Below, one piece after another: positions 42,546-51,969 of a DNA stretch of 64,000 nt. The translations under genes were made by a program, and so were the position numbers. Origin of the DNA: JAHRVQ01 sp029941905 (lineage in GTDB: Bacteria > Pseudomonadota > Gammaproteobacteria > Pseudomonadales > Azotimanducaceae); assembly GCA_029941905.1 (NCBI GenBank), contig JAPYTQ010000001.1:1-64000 (forward strand). Direction: 5' to 3'. The notes under the pieces were generated by a model, which was given only the letters and a program-made list of their open reading frames with translations, made no database searches and had not been told where the DNA came from. Every line of letters starts with the position of its first letter. The first letter of the stretch is position 1.

Positions 42546-43220
42546 ATGACCACCAGGATAAACAGCAAAATTGTCGGTTACAGCATCAAAAAAGATGAAG
42601 AAGAACAAAATCCGGTTGATCTCCGTGAAGTCATGCACGAGGAAATCAAACGGCCGGAAGAGCTCAAAGGGTATACCTATAAAATTAAAACCCCGTTAAG
42701 CGACCATGCACTCTACATCACCGTGAACAACATTATGCTTAACCCTGGGACAGAGCACGAGCAGGAGTATCCCTTCGAAATTTTTATCAACTCAAAGAAC
42801 ATGGAACACTTCCAGTGGGTGCTGGCATTGACCCGTGTTATCAGTGCTGTTTTTCGAAAAGGCGGTGATGCCACCTTCATGGTGGAGGAATTAAAACAGG
42901 TCTTTGATCCCCAGGGGGGATATTTCAAGAAAGGCGGTCGTTTTATGCCATCCCTGGTCGCGGAAATTGGCGAAGTGCTCGAGACCCATATGAAGAAGTG
43001 CGGCCTGATCAAGGAAGAAGAACTCAGTGACGCGCACAAGGCCCTGATCGCCGAGAAGCGCGCTGCACTTGAAGGAGGCGCTGCCAACGCCGAGGATCCT
43101 GCCGAGGTGGCAGGTTATCCACCCGGCGCACAACTCTGTATCAAATGTAATACCCAGGCCGCCGTCATGATGGATGGTTGCATGACCTGCCTGGCTTGCG
43201 GTGAATCCAAGTGCGGATAG
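42546..43220 (+). CDS. nrdJb: Class II ribonucleotide reductase accessory subunit (TSCPD domain)
   Basis: 224 aa. The middle is a TSCPD-type domain (DHALYITVNNIMLNPGTEHE; WVLALTRVISAVFRKGGD; GRFMPSLVAEIGEVLE). The C-terminal tail is Cys-rich (CIKCNTQAAVMMDGCMTCLA, then CGESKCG), suited to zinc binding or to re-reducing the active-site disulfide. Lies 77 bp after nrdJa and is expected to form the holoenzyme with it. Confidence 0.9.
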   Translation: MTTRINSKIVGYSIKKDEEEQNPVDLREVMHEEIKRPEELKGYTYKIKTPLSDHALYITVNNIMLNPGTEHEQEYPFEIFINSKNMEHFQWVLALTRVISAVFRKGGDATFMVEELKQVFDPQGGYFKKGGRFMPSLVAEIGEVLETHMKKCGLIKEEELSDAHKALIAEKRAALEGGAANAEDPAEVAGYPPGAQLCIKCNTQAAVMMDGCMTCLACGESKCG

Positions 43221-43233
43221 TGGCAGGAACACA

Positions 43234-44073
43234 ATGCGATCTTACCTCGATCAACTGAGGCAAATACTGGATAGTGGTGCCAGGCGCATGGATCGCACCG
43301 GCGTCGGCACCATCTCGCTATTCGGGCTTCATAGTCGCTACAGTCTTGCTGATGGATTTCCTGCTGTCACTACCAAGAAACTGGTTTGGAAGTCGATGGT
43401 CTCGGAGCTGCTCTGGTTTATATCCGGGTCCGGCAACATCAAGGACCTGAAGGAAATCTACAAACACAATAAACTGTGGGACCTCAATTATAATGACTAC
43501 ATCGCGCGTCGTGGGCAGGATCCGGGCGATGGTGATATGGGGAGGGTCTACGGTCAACAGTGGCGTCACTGGCGCACCAGTGATGGTCGTGAGATTGACC
43601 AGTTAGCGGATGCCATCGAACTGATAAAACACAATCCGGACTCCCGGCGGATTATTGTCAATGCCTGGAATCCTGGTGAGGCAGATGCTAATGACGTCGC
43701 TCTGCCACCGTGCCATGCTTTCTTTCAGTTCTATGTCGCAGATGGTAAATTGTCATTACATATGTATCAGCGCTCGGCAGATATGTTTCTTGGTGTGCCT
43801 TTAAATATTGCCAGTTATGCCTTGTTGACCCATATGATAGCCAGGTTAACCGGCCTCATTGCCGGGGACTTTATTCATACCATCGGAGACGCGCACATAT
43901 ACACAGATGCCGTAGAACAGTGCGAACAACAGCTCGCGAGAGAGCCCTTGCCATTACCGGCTCTGCGTATCACCGATCGCAATCAACAAACCATTGATGA
44001 ATTTATCATGGATGATTTTCAGCTTATCAATTACCAGTGCCATGAGGCCATTAAAGCCAGGATGGCAGTGTAA
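43234..44073 (+). CDS. thyA: Thymidylate synthase
   Basis: 279 aa from ATG 43234 with AGGAAC upstream; the open frame starts inside nrdJb. Makes dTMP from dUMP with methylene-tetrahydrofolate. Motifs: ARRMDRTGVGTISLFG, KLVWKSMVSELLWFISG, YGQQWRHW, catalytic Cys in LPPCHAFFQFYV, and MYQRSADMFLGVPLNIASYA. Placed 13 bp after nrdJb, so a deoxynucleotide-synthesis operon is evident. Confidence 0.95.
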   Translation: MRSYLDQLRQILDSGARRMDRTGVGTISLFGLHSRYSLADGFPAVTTKKLVWKSMVSELLWFISGSGNIKDLKEIYKHNKLWDLNYNDYIARRGQDPGDGDMGRVYGQQWRHWRTSDGREIDQLADAIELIKHNPDSRRIIVNAWNPGEADANDVALPPCHAFFQFYVADGKLSLHMYQRSADMFLGVPLNIASYALLTHMIARLTGLIAGDFIHTIGDAHIYTDAVEQCEQQLAREPLPLPALRITDRNQQTIDEFIMDDFQLINYQCHEAIKARMAV

Positions 44074-44078
44074 ACCTG

Positions 44079-44960
44079 ATGCCAACACGAGCCCGAGCAA
44101 CATCCCTGGCGGAACTCTCCGAGATTCAGGCCCGGATGATTAAACCGGAAGAAGTCAAACAAGGTCTGAATTTACAATTGCGGTTCGATGATATTGTCAT
44201 AACACCTTTTGGAAAAAGCGGTACAACCTGGATTCAACAGATTGTACATACCCTTCGCACCCGCGGGGATATGGATTTCGATGATATCTCGCGCGTCGTA
44301 CCCTGGATAGAAACCAGCCCAGCTCTGGGCATTGACCTCGATGCAGAACAAATAACCAATCCCCGGGCGTTTAAAAGCCACCTGGAGTATGAAGCGATCC
44401 CCAAGGGTGGCAAGTACATTAACGTGGTACGTGACCCGAAGGACGCACTCTACTCGGCCTACAAGTTTTTCGAAGGCTGGTTTTTTGAGCCAGGTACAAT
44501 AGGCCTTGAAGACTTTGCCCGTGAACGATTTATCAAGTCAGGCGCCTATTGGCGTCACCTGAAATCCTGGTGGCAACGCAGACATCAAACGACGGTACTT
44601 TTCCTCGCCTATGAACTTATGAAGCTGGACCTGGATGTCACCATCAGGCGAGTGGCTGAATTTATCGACATACCACTGGACGAAGAATTACTCGAGCTGA
44701 CCCTGCTGCACGCTTCCCTGCCATTCATGCTGCAACACAAGGACCGTTTTGATGATGCCATGCTACGTTCACTGACCGAGGATCGCTGCAATCTGCCTTT
44801 TAACAGCGATACGACCAAAGTGCGACAGGGAGAGATCGGGAGTCATACAGAAGCCTTCAGTCCTGAGCTTATTGCAGGGCTTGATGAGGTATGGCGAACA
44901 CAGATCACTGAGCCGCTGGGCTACCCTGATTATGAATCGCTGATCAAGGCCCTCGACTAA
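44079..44960 (+). CDS. Sulfotransferase (PAPS-dependent, Sulfotransfer_1 type)
   Basis: 293 aa, ATG six bases after thyA. The 5'-phosphosulfate loop is TPFGKSGTTWIQQI and the 3'-phosphate motif NVVRDPKDALYSAYKFFEG, both complete. It resembles cytosolic sulfotransferases acting on alcohols, phenols or sterols. The genetic link to thyA may be only positional. Acceptor unknown. Confidence 0.88.
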   Translation: MPTRARATSLAELSEIQARMIKPEEVKQGLNLQLRFDDIVITPFGKSGTTWIQQIVHTLRTRGDMDFDDISRVVPWIETSPALGIDLDAEQITNPRAFKSHLEYEAIPKGGKYINVVRDPKDALYSAYKFFEGWFFEPGTIGLEDFARERFIKSGAYWRHLKSWWQRRHQTTVLFLAYELMKLDLDVTIRRVAEFIDIPLDEELLELTLLHASLPFMLQHKDRFDDAMLRSLTEDRCNLPFNSDTTKVRQGEIGSHTEAFSPELIAGLDEVWRTQITEPLGYPDYESLIKALD

Positions 44961-44967
44961 CAGGTTT

Positions 44968-45489
44968 TCACCGGGCGACAAATTGGTTTATCTTTCGGTC
45001 CTTCTCCACTGACAATGCGGAGAAAACCTGACCGTTCATGACGATGTATGTGCCCGGTGCCAGGCTCTGTACAGCGGCGAAAGCCATGCCAATATTAAAA
45101 GTGGCATCTGTCTGTGCGAACCGTGCCGGTGCCAGCGAGCCTGTAAGGACTATTGTCTTATCGGCAATCGTTGCCAAAACACGCGCTGTCTCTGTCATCG
45201 TGTCAGTACCGTGAGTGATAACGATTTTTTTCTGTCGCGCGTTTGACACCTTATCAAATATTTTCCTGCGGTCATCATCGTCCATCTCAAGACTATCCTT
45301 ACGCATCAACGGCAATACACTGAAGGGGTATTCAACCCGCGCCTGCACCAGCAGTTCACCCACAACAGACTCGCCCACTTCGTAATCACTCTGGGAATCA
45401 AAATAGACCTTGTCAATGGTGCCACCGGTGGTGATGACCAGTACTGAATCGGCGTCGGAATCAGCCTGAGAGGATTTATTTTCTGGCAT
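44968..45489 (-). CDS. Single-domain asparaginase-like protein
   Basis: 173 aa from ATG 45489 (a TTG at 45525 would place the start against the upstream stop). It covers only the N-terminal domain of L-asparaginases (about 330 aa normally): LVITTGGTIDKVYF with the first catalytic Thr, and VITHGTDTMTETA with the second Thr-Asp pair. The C-terminal domain is absent, with no sign of it downstream, where the sulfotransferase ends. Stand-alone forms are known; activity cannot be assumed. Confidence 0.8.
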   Translation of the reverse strand: MPENKSSQADSDADSVLVITTGGTIDKVYFDSQSDYEVGESVVGELLVQARVEYPFSVLPLMRKDSLEMDDDDRRKIFDKVSNARQKKIVITHGTDTMTETARVLATIADKTIVLTGSLAPARFAQTDATFNIGMAFAAVQSLAPGTYIVMNGQVFSALSVEKDRKINQFVAR

Positions 45490-45525
45490 AGGCGATACAC
45501 TTACCCCGTTAACATGAGAGCACAA

Positions 45526-47025
45526 CTAGGCTGTGCTGCGTTCCTGCTCATCCAACCCGGCTAACATTGCAAGCATATCAAGTCTGTCAGGGCCAGGTTG
45601 AAGCCGCAGTGGTGCATTCTTTTTACGACCACGCAACAGGTACCGCAAAACAGTCAATCGGATTTTCCAGTCCTGCATGAAGGCACCGGGTTTTTCCAGC
45701 AGGTTGAATGTTCGCATCGCACCCCTGAGCACATGCAGTTGATCTCGCGCAGCGGCGCCCACTGCGTCACCAACGGCTAATCCGATCCATTTCCTGATGG
45801 AATCGGGTTTATCCAATACGATGCCTTGCATGATGGCTTTGGCGCGTTTTATACCACGTTTATCTTCGCTGAGACTCGCCTTGTAAATGGGTCTCAATTC
45901 TTCTTCTGTCAGTTTATCAAACATGACAGCCCGTTGTTTTGGATCCACCTGTTTGCTCAGCAAGTCAGCCAGCAGGTGCGCATGGAGGATACCGGTGCTA
46001 CAACCTCGGCCATATAACGGGTTGGTTCTGACTACCGAGTCACCGATAGCAAATAAATTGAGGGCGACCGGTTGATTATCGACAACGTAGTGTCGCCATA
46101 CGGCATGAATATCGGCGAAGCCGAACGGAGGTGTTGTCGCCTCTGCCTTGCTGGTATGGACCCAGCGTAACAGTCCCGGAATGGAACAGGCGATCTCATC
46201 AAATTTTTCACCACTCTTGACGGCATCACGTAGTTCGGTTTCGCCCACGGGCAAGCAAATTATCACCGCAAAATGCCCGTCTTCACCTGGAAACACGCCA
46301 AATTTCATATATCCCAGGTCTCCGGCGGACCTTTCTCCGCCATGTCTTGAGGGTTCGCCGATGCCAGGTAAAAGCCGGTAATGTCTGGTGTAATAGACGA
46401 TTTCAGAGTCTTCCTTTTCCTCCTCTATGACCCCGCCAATATCAATGAGCCATTGCCGAAATTTGCTCGATCTTCCACTGGCGTCGACGACTATATCAGT
46501 CAGGAAATCCTGAGTGTCGCTACCGCGCGCTGAAATTTTGATTCCCTTGATGACGGGAATTTCACCGCTTGTATCGGCAATTAATCCTGTGACTATTTTT
46601 GAATTTTCGATTTCTATATGGTCCTGACTTTCAACATATCGACGCAGAACAGTTTCCATCGTCGCCCGACGACACATGAGGATCCACATCTTGTCATCAC
46701 CTGGCTCGGGAACATATTGCTGCTGAAGCTCCGGTGGAACCATTTCTGCGAAGCTGACCTTTCGTGCGCCAGCCTGCCAGAATGCCTCTACCAGGTCCGG
46801 ATAATTTTCTTCGAGGATGCTGCACATCAACCCCAAAAAAGCATGGGGATGACGAAACTGTGCTGCGCCCCGCCGCTTCCATTCGAAAAATGCCTCATTT
46901 GCGCCACCTTCCGGGGGCGGTACATCTCTTTCTATGACGGTAACCTTGTTGCCTTGTCTTGCGAGTGCCAAGGCAGTACACATCCCGGTAATACCCGCAC
47001 CAACGACTGCGATATGTTGCTTCAT
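45526..47025 (-). CDS. FAD-dependent oxidoreductase (halogenase/geranylgeranyl-reductase-like)
   Basis: 499 aa. The N-terminal dinucleotide fold is IAVVGAGITGMCTALALA with the acidic end VTVIERD. The mid motif GDSVVRTNPLYGRGCSTGI matches the second FAD motif (GD) of flavin monooxygenases and reductases. No obvious halogenase WxWxIP motif, so a reductase or hydroxylase is more likely. Upstream of the asparaginase-like gene on the same strand; divergent from the MFS gene. Confidence 0.78.
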   Translation of the reverse strand: MKQHIAVVGAGITGMCTALALARQGNKVTVIERDVPPPEGGANEAFFEWKRRGAAQFRHPHAFLGLMCSILEENYPDLVEAFWQAGARKVSFAEMVPPELQQQYVPEPGDDKMWILMCRRATMETVLRRYVESQDHIEIENSKIVTGLIADTSGEIPVIKGIKISARGSDTQDFLTDIVVDASGRSSKFRQWLIDIGGVIEEEKEDSEIVYYTRHYRLLPGIGEPSRHGGERSAGDLGYMKFGVFPGEDGHFAVIICLPVGETELRDAVKSGEKFDEIACSIPGLLRWVHTSKAEATTPPFGFADIHAVWRHYVVDNQPVALNLFAIGDSVVRTNPLYGRGCSTGILHAHLLADLLSKQVDPKQRAVMFDKLTEEELRPIYKASLSEDKRGIKRAKAIMQGIVLDKPDSIRKWIGLAVGDAVGAAARDQLHVLRGAMRTFNLLEKPGAFMQDWKIRLTVLRYLLRGRKKNAPLRLQPGPDRLDMLAMLAGLDEQERSTA

Positions 47026-47238
47026 CTAGTTAATTCCCGTCCTTAAAAAAGTATTTTTTGCCAATAATCACTATATCTGTAAAGTGTTAGTTATATGAAA
47101 CAATCACTTACGAGGGAAATAACACTCACAGTTTTAGTTTCTGAATGCGCACTAGTGAGTTCCTGCCCCTTGTCTCCATTTAAGCTAATACTGAGATTCG
47201 GTCTATGTTAGGGTTTAAAGAAAAAAGAGGGCATACAC

Positions 47239-48621
47239 TTGGCCGACAATACAGATAAGCATAACCAACTCACCGGGGACGCTACTTCCGGCACGGCAAA
47301 GAATACACCATCCAGCTCAACTGAGGAATTCCATGTCACCGACCGCTATCGAACCTATGTGCTGTGTCTGGTTGTTCTGGTCTATGTGATCAACTTTATT
47401 GATCGGCAGATTTTCTCGATTCTGATTGAGCCCATCAGGGCCGAGATAGAATTATCTGACCTCCAGCTGGGGTTACTCGGCGGTATCGCATTCGCTATTT
47501 TCTATACGCTGGCAGGGATACCCATTGCTCGCTGGGCCGATGTTGGCAGCAGGCGGAATATCATTTCACTGGCCCTGGTGATCTGGTCCTGCATGACCAT
47601 GTTTACCGGCACAGCCAAGAGCTTCGGGGCACTGATCATTGCCAGGGTTGGTGTGGGAATAGGCGAAGCCGGTTGCTCACCGCCCATTCATTCGCTGATC
47701 TCAGACTACTTCCCGCCTGAAAAGCGCGGCACTGCCCTCTCCATCTATGCGTTAGGAATTCCTATTGGTGCTGCCATCGGCACACTCGTCGGTGGTTGGA
47801 TAGGCGCGGAGTTCGGCTGGCGTATGGCCTTTTTTATCGTCGGCATTCCCGGCGTCCTGGTGGCTGTTCTGGTTCGTTTTACGTTGCGGGAACCACCGAG
47901 AGGCTTTTCCGAGCCGCCAGTAGCAGAAGGCCAACCCACCGTCGCCGAGATGCCCACCGTGCCTCTCAAGCAGGTCATCAGTTTTATGTGGTCGCTCAAA
48001 TCATTCCGGCATCTGTCCTTCGCGGGTGCATTGCATGCGTTCGTCGGATATGGTGTGGGTCTCTTCCTGCCGTCATTTTTTATGCGCGTGCATGGTTTCA
48101 GTCTAAAAGAAACGGCAACCTTTCTTTTCCTGTTGGGTTTAACTGGCATGATCGGCACATTCCTGGGAGGTTATCTCGGGGACCGTTATGGTCAGCATGA
48201 CAAACGCTGGTACATGTTTATCCCAGGTATTGCGACGCTGGCTGGTGTCCCGTTTGCCGTGCTTTTCTATACAACTGCCGACCCCTACATCGCTTTGTTG
48301 TTTGCTATTCCCGGCGCCATTCTCGGTCCCATGTATCTGGGTCCCACTTTTGCCATGACACAAACGCTGGTCACTCCAGCCATGCGGGCACTGGCTTCTG
48401 CCATTCTGTTGTTTGTGCTTAATTTAATTGGCCTGGGTCTGGGCCCTGTCGCTGCAGGCGCTTTGAGTGATTACCTGAAGCCGGAGTATGGCGAAGAGTC
48501 CATTCGCTATTCGCTGTTTATCCTGGCGGTTTTTGGCAATCTGTGGGCAGCCGCGCATTACTATTTTGCTTCCCGGACGCTACGCGAGGATCTGGATGCA
48601 AAGAATCAGATCAAACTGTAA
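47239..48621 (+). CDS. MFS transporter (spinster-like)
   Basis: 460 aa, TTG start with AAGAGGG upstream. Twelve predicted membrane spans. First span VVLVYVINFIDRQIFSILIE is typical of the spinster/hexuronate-like group, and the loop ARWADVGSRRNII matches the MFS motif between helices 2 and 3. VGIGEAGCSPPIHSLISDYF is also characteristic. Divergent from the FAD oxidoreductase; converges with the TonB receptor. Substrate unknown, perhaps a hydrophobic compound or organic acid. Confidence 0.88.
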   Translation: MADNTDKHNQLTGDATSGTAKNTPSSSTEEFHVTDRYRTYVLCLVVLVYVINFIDRQIFSILIEPIRAEIELSDLQLGLLGGIAFAIFYTLAGIPIARWADVGSRRNIISLALVIWSCMTMFTGTAKSFGALIIARVGVGIGEAGCSPPIHSLISDYFPPEKRGTALSIYALGIPIGAAIGTLVGGWIGAEFGWRMAFFIVGIPGVLVAVLVRFTLREPPRGFSEPPVAEGQPTVAEMPTVPLKQVISFMWSLKSFRHLSFAGALHAFVGYGVGLFLPSFFMRVHGFSLKETATFLFLLGLTGMIGTFLGGYLGDRYGQHDKRWYMFIPGIATLAGVPFAVLFYTTADPYIALLFAIPGAILGPMYLGPTFAMTQTLVTPAMRALASAILLFVLNLIGLGLGPVAAGALSDYLKPEYGEESIRYSLFILAVFGNLWAAAHYYFASRTLREDLDAKNQIKL

Positions 48622-48654
48622 CCACGAGGTGTTGTGACCCGAATCATCTATTAC

Positions 48655-48687
48655 AAAAAAACCGGATAGCTTTCGCTTTCCGGATTT
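48655..48687 (-). terminator. Intrinsic terminator of the first TonB receptor gene
   Basis: On the minus strand: CCGGA-A-AGC, GAAA loop, GCT-A-TCCGG, then seven T. One A-A mismatch. It lies 52 bases past the receptor's stop and may also slow transcription from the convergent MFS gene. Confidence 0.85.
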
Positions 48688-48738
48688 ATTGGCTCATTCA
48701 AGTAGAAACAAGAGGTGCAGTGACTTAGGTATAGTTAG

Positions 48739-51657
48739 TTAGTCACCATAATGGTACCGAATATCCAGGCCGTAAAATCTCGGTGCCAGATGTGCACCGG
48801 TCATACGCCAGTTACCTGACTCGGCAGAGGTGCCAACACCGCGCAGATTGTTCTCGTCCGTTAAGTTGTTAACAAACAACCTGACGCTCCAGTTGTCAGC
48901 AGGACTTCGCCACATCACACTGGCATCGGCACGAAAACGATCGGGTACCAGGTCACGTTGACTTTCGTAGCCCTGATCGTAGAACTCGCCTGTGTAAGTG
49001 TAACTCGCCCTGAAAGTGAAGTTGCCAATATTGGTCGGCAATTCATAACTACCCCAGATCGTGTACTTCTCTTCCGGAATTCTTTTCAGCTGATTACCCC
49101 TGGCATTGACAACAAACAGCTCGGGGTTTGTTGTTGCGTTGCCAAACAACGAGGTAGGATGTGACGGATCATCGTCGATAGCGATGTAGTAGTCAGAGTC
49201 GTATTCAGTTCTGGTAAGACTCAGGTTGCCCCCCACTGCCATTCTGTCGGTGGGCAGCCATATAGCTTCTACCTCGAAACCGGTATTGGTAGCTTCATCC
49301 GCGTTCTGAACAACATCCACAGTACTTGCCCGGTTAACATCATAGACGTTGACGCGATCCTGATAGTTATCGTATTTGTAGTTATACAGAGACATGTTCC
49401 ACTGTACCGTGCCATCAAAATGCATCCCTTTATAGCCAACTTCATAGGCAAGCACAGTTTCCTTGTCGTAAGACGTGGGCTTGAGATCGCCCGTAAACGG
49501 GTCCTCAAGTCGTGCATCTGTCACACCCAACGAGTATCCACCTGAACGGTATCCAGTGGTGACAGAAAAATACATTAGAATATTGTCAGTTGGCGTCCAG
49601 TCCAGGTTAATCCGGTAGTTGGTATCTCTCCAGGTATTATCGTCAGCAGTATGGGAGGTATAGCTGATGGGAACACCTTCGTACAACCTCAAAGGTGTCG
49701 TACAACTCGCATCCGTTAATGCACAGGTAGGCGTGAGCGGATCAGCGGCGTTACCGGAATAGGTCGCGTTACCCATGGCGATGTTCAACCAGCCAAGGTC
49801 AGTCATGCCGGGTGTGTGGAACCCGGCAAAACCGTTTGCAGCCGCAGTTGCAGGCGTGTATATACCAAAACCATTAACACTGGGTCCGGAACCACCAAAT
49901 GCATAGGCACCATCGATTCCGAATGTTGCCAATTCAAAATAGCCGCCGCGGATTTCCCTGACGGTTTTCTTGTCTTCTGCGTACCTGAGCCCTAACACCA
50001 ATGCAAACTTCTCATTGATTTGCCAGGTGCCCTGGGTATATATCGCTGTTGCCTCATTCCTGTTTGTATTAGTGTGATGGTACCAATCGCCACGCTCATC
50101 CCCTTCCCAGATTCCCGAGATGGATGTACCTTCAGCTGCGTCGCCCAGCCGCACGTGAGAACCGGGAACACTTGAGAACCCAATGGCCCCGAAATAGTTT
50201 GCACCACCCAGGAAGGCATTGGGCAACAACAAATCACCATACTGGGCTGGCAGAACGAACCTGTTAGTACTGTCAGTTAAGCTGTAATCCTGCTGCCGAA
50301 GCTCATCAAAGTAGTAAATACCCGATGTAATCGACAGATTCTCAGTCGGATTCCAGAAAAGCTGTATTTCATGGGACTTGGACTGAACATCTTCCAACAC
50401 GGTTTGGCGCTGTTTGGTTAAGTCGCTGTTTGCATAGTCCAGATCCTGGTTGTATGTATATTCGAAATCGTTAGTGCCAAAAATATACTTTAATGAGATT
50501 GTGTCATTGACATCCCAGTTGATCTCATTCTGGCTCGCGCGATGCTTAAATAACTCATGGTTGCAATTGATCGTGGTATAGGGGAAATAGCAACTTCCCG
50601 AACCATCGTTGTTAACATTGGTTTTATTGTTTGGCTCATCTTTGGTTGCGCCAGCCATCAAAGCAGCAGCTTCCGGATGATTATAGGCGCCGTTACTCAG
50701 CCAGGTGGGAGAGTTATTCACACCGGGGGTCACATAGCGACCATAAACCGTACCGCCATTAATGGGATCATCAAACGCCATCGCACCATCATCGCCGGGC
50801 AGAACCGGCAGATAACCGGTCGCCCCCGTTGCTGTTAAGCCTGCTGCGTAGACACTGGAACTATGTATGCCCCGTACTGGAGTCGGCCCTTCGGTAATCA
50901 ATACACCACCGCCAATCACGCGGTCCGACTCTCGATCATTGCCTCTTAACTTGACGGTAATGTCATCGGTGACGTTCCAGGTCAAAGCCAGCGAATAGTT
51001 TCGGTCATCAACAGAGTCTGTGTCCGGTGAGCCATTGATACCGTCCTGTACACCGTCGATCTTGCGTTTGATTGCCAGCCCGCGAAATGCGAGTTTATCT
51101 TCAATGATGGGCCCGGACACCACACCATAAAGCTCTCTATCGTTGTAAGAACCAACCTGGGTACGTACGTTACCTGACCAGTCAAAGGTAGGATCCTTGG
51201 TGATGTAGTTAAGTGCCCCGCCGATGGCATTACGGCCATAGAGAGTACCCTGTGGACCACGCAACACCTCAATACGCTGGATGTCGTACAAGGCATTCTC
51301 TGACGCAGCAATACCAAAATCCGGTGAAAAGACACCGTTATAATAGGTCGCAACCCCTGGATCCCCACCCAGCGCCCTGAAGTTACGGCCAACGCCACGA
51401 ATACGGATATCAAACGCGTCACGAGTGGTCGACGGAATGTAGTTAACCATATCGTCAGCACCTTGCAATCCGAACTCTTCAATAGTGTCGGATGAAAACG
51501 CGGTGATGGATATGGATGTATCTGATACCGTGGCCTGGACTCTTTCAGCCGTGACCACTACTTCTTCAATTTGGCGATCTGCGGCCATTGCGGCTGCTGA
51601 AAGCAAACCGGTAATACCTAAGACCAACACGCCGGATCGGCTTTTTTCGATTTTCAT
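48739..51657 (-). CDS. TonB-dependent receptor, first of tandem pair
   Basis: 972 aa from ATG 51657 with GGGGG upstream (ATG 51672 is an alternative). Signal peptide VLVLGITGLLSAAAMAA, TonB box-like EEVVVTAERV, plug domain (DIRIRGVGRNFRALGGDPGV, VLRGPQGTLYGRNAIGGALN), then a 22-strand-type barrel rich in aromatic residues ending in LDIRYHYGD. Imports a scarce ligand across the outer membrane using TonB energy. Closely similar over its length to the receptor at 51970-54870. Ligand unknown. Confidence 0.9.
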   Translation of the reverse strand: MKIEKSRSGVLVLGITGLLSAAAMAADRQIEEVVVTAERVQATVSDTSISITAFSSDTIEEFGLQGADDMVNYIPSTTRDAFDIRIRGVGRNFRALGGDPGVATYYNGVFSPDFGIAASENALYDIQRIEVLRGPQGTLYGRNAIGGALNYITKDPTFDWSGNVRTQVGSYNDRELYGVVSGPIIEDKLAFRGLAIKRKIDGVQDGINGSPDTDSVDDRNYSLALTWNVTDDITVKLRGNDRESDRVIGGGVLITEGPTPVRGIHSSSVYAAGLTATGATGYLPVLPGDDGAMAFDDPINGGTVYGRYVTPGVNNSPTWLSNGAYNHPEAAALMAGATKDEPNNKTNVNNDGSGSCYFPYTTINCNHELFKHRASQNEINWDVNDTISLKYIFGTNDFEYTYNQDLDYANSDLTKQRQTVLEDVQSKSHEIQLFWNPTENLSITSGIYYFDELRQQDYSLTDSTNRFVLPAQYGDLLLPNAFLGGANYFGAIGFSSVPGSHVRLGDAAEGTSISGIWEGDERGDWYHHTNTNRNEATAIYTQGTWQINEKFALVLGLRYAEDKKTVREIRGGYFELATFGIDGAYAFGGSGPSVNGFGIYTPATAAANGFAGFHTPGMTDLGWLNIAMGNATYSGNAADPLTPTCALTDASCTTPLRLYEGVPISYTSHTADDNTWRDTNYRINLDWTPTDNILMYFSVTTGYRSGGYSLGVTDARLEDPFTGDLKPTSYDKETVLAYEVGYKGMHFDGTVQWNMSLYNYKYDNYQDRVNVYDVNRASTVDVVQNADEATNTGFEVEAIWLPTDRMAVGGNLSLTRTEYDSDYYIAIDDDPSHPTSLFGNATTNPELFVVNARGNQLKRIPEEKYTIWGSYELPTNIGNFTFRASYTYTGEFYDQGYESQRDLVPDRFRADASVMWRSPADNWSVRLFVNNLTDENNLRGVGTSAESGNWRMTGAHLAPRFYGLDIRYHYGD

Positions 51658-51910
51658 AGACAATGCCCCCATTTCTACTGCTACATCTACTTCTACTGCA
51701 CGACCCAGAGTGAGTCGATGGGCTAATCTATCCTTTTAGTAATGATGCTTTCCTTGATCTGAAACAAAAATAAGCCAAGATGATGTAGGTGGTGCAGGTT
51801 AATAAGTTGAATTAATTAACTCATATCACCGGGTTTGAGGGATTGAGCATCCAGAGAAACGCATGGGGCATATCACAAAATGGCGAAATCGTGCGGATAG
51901 ACAGAGTTTC

Positions 51911-51943
51911 AAAAAAGATCAGGCCCGCGATTGCGAGCCTGAT
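51911..51943 (-). terminator. Intrinsic terminator of the second TonB receptor gene
   Basis: On the minus strand: ATCAGGC-T-CGC, AATC loop, GCG-G-GCCTGAT, then CTTTTTTG. Stem of ten pairs, 26 bases past the stop. The rest of the 51658-51969 gap between the receptors shows no gene; it must hold the promoter of the first receptor. Confidence 0.88.
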
Positions 51944-51969
51944 TCGGGTTAATCCCTGATTAGAAAGGT

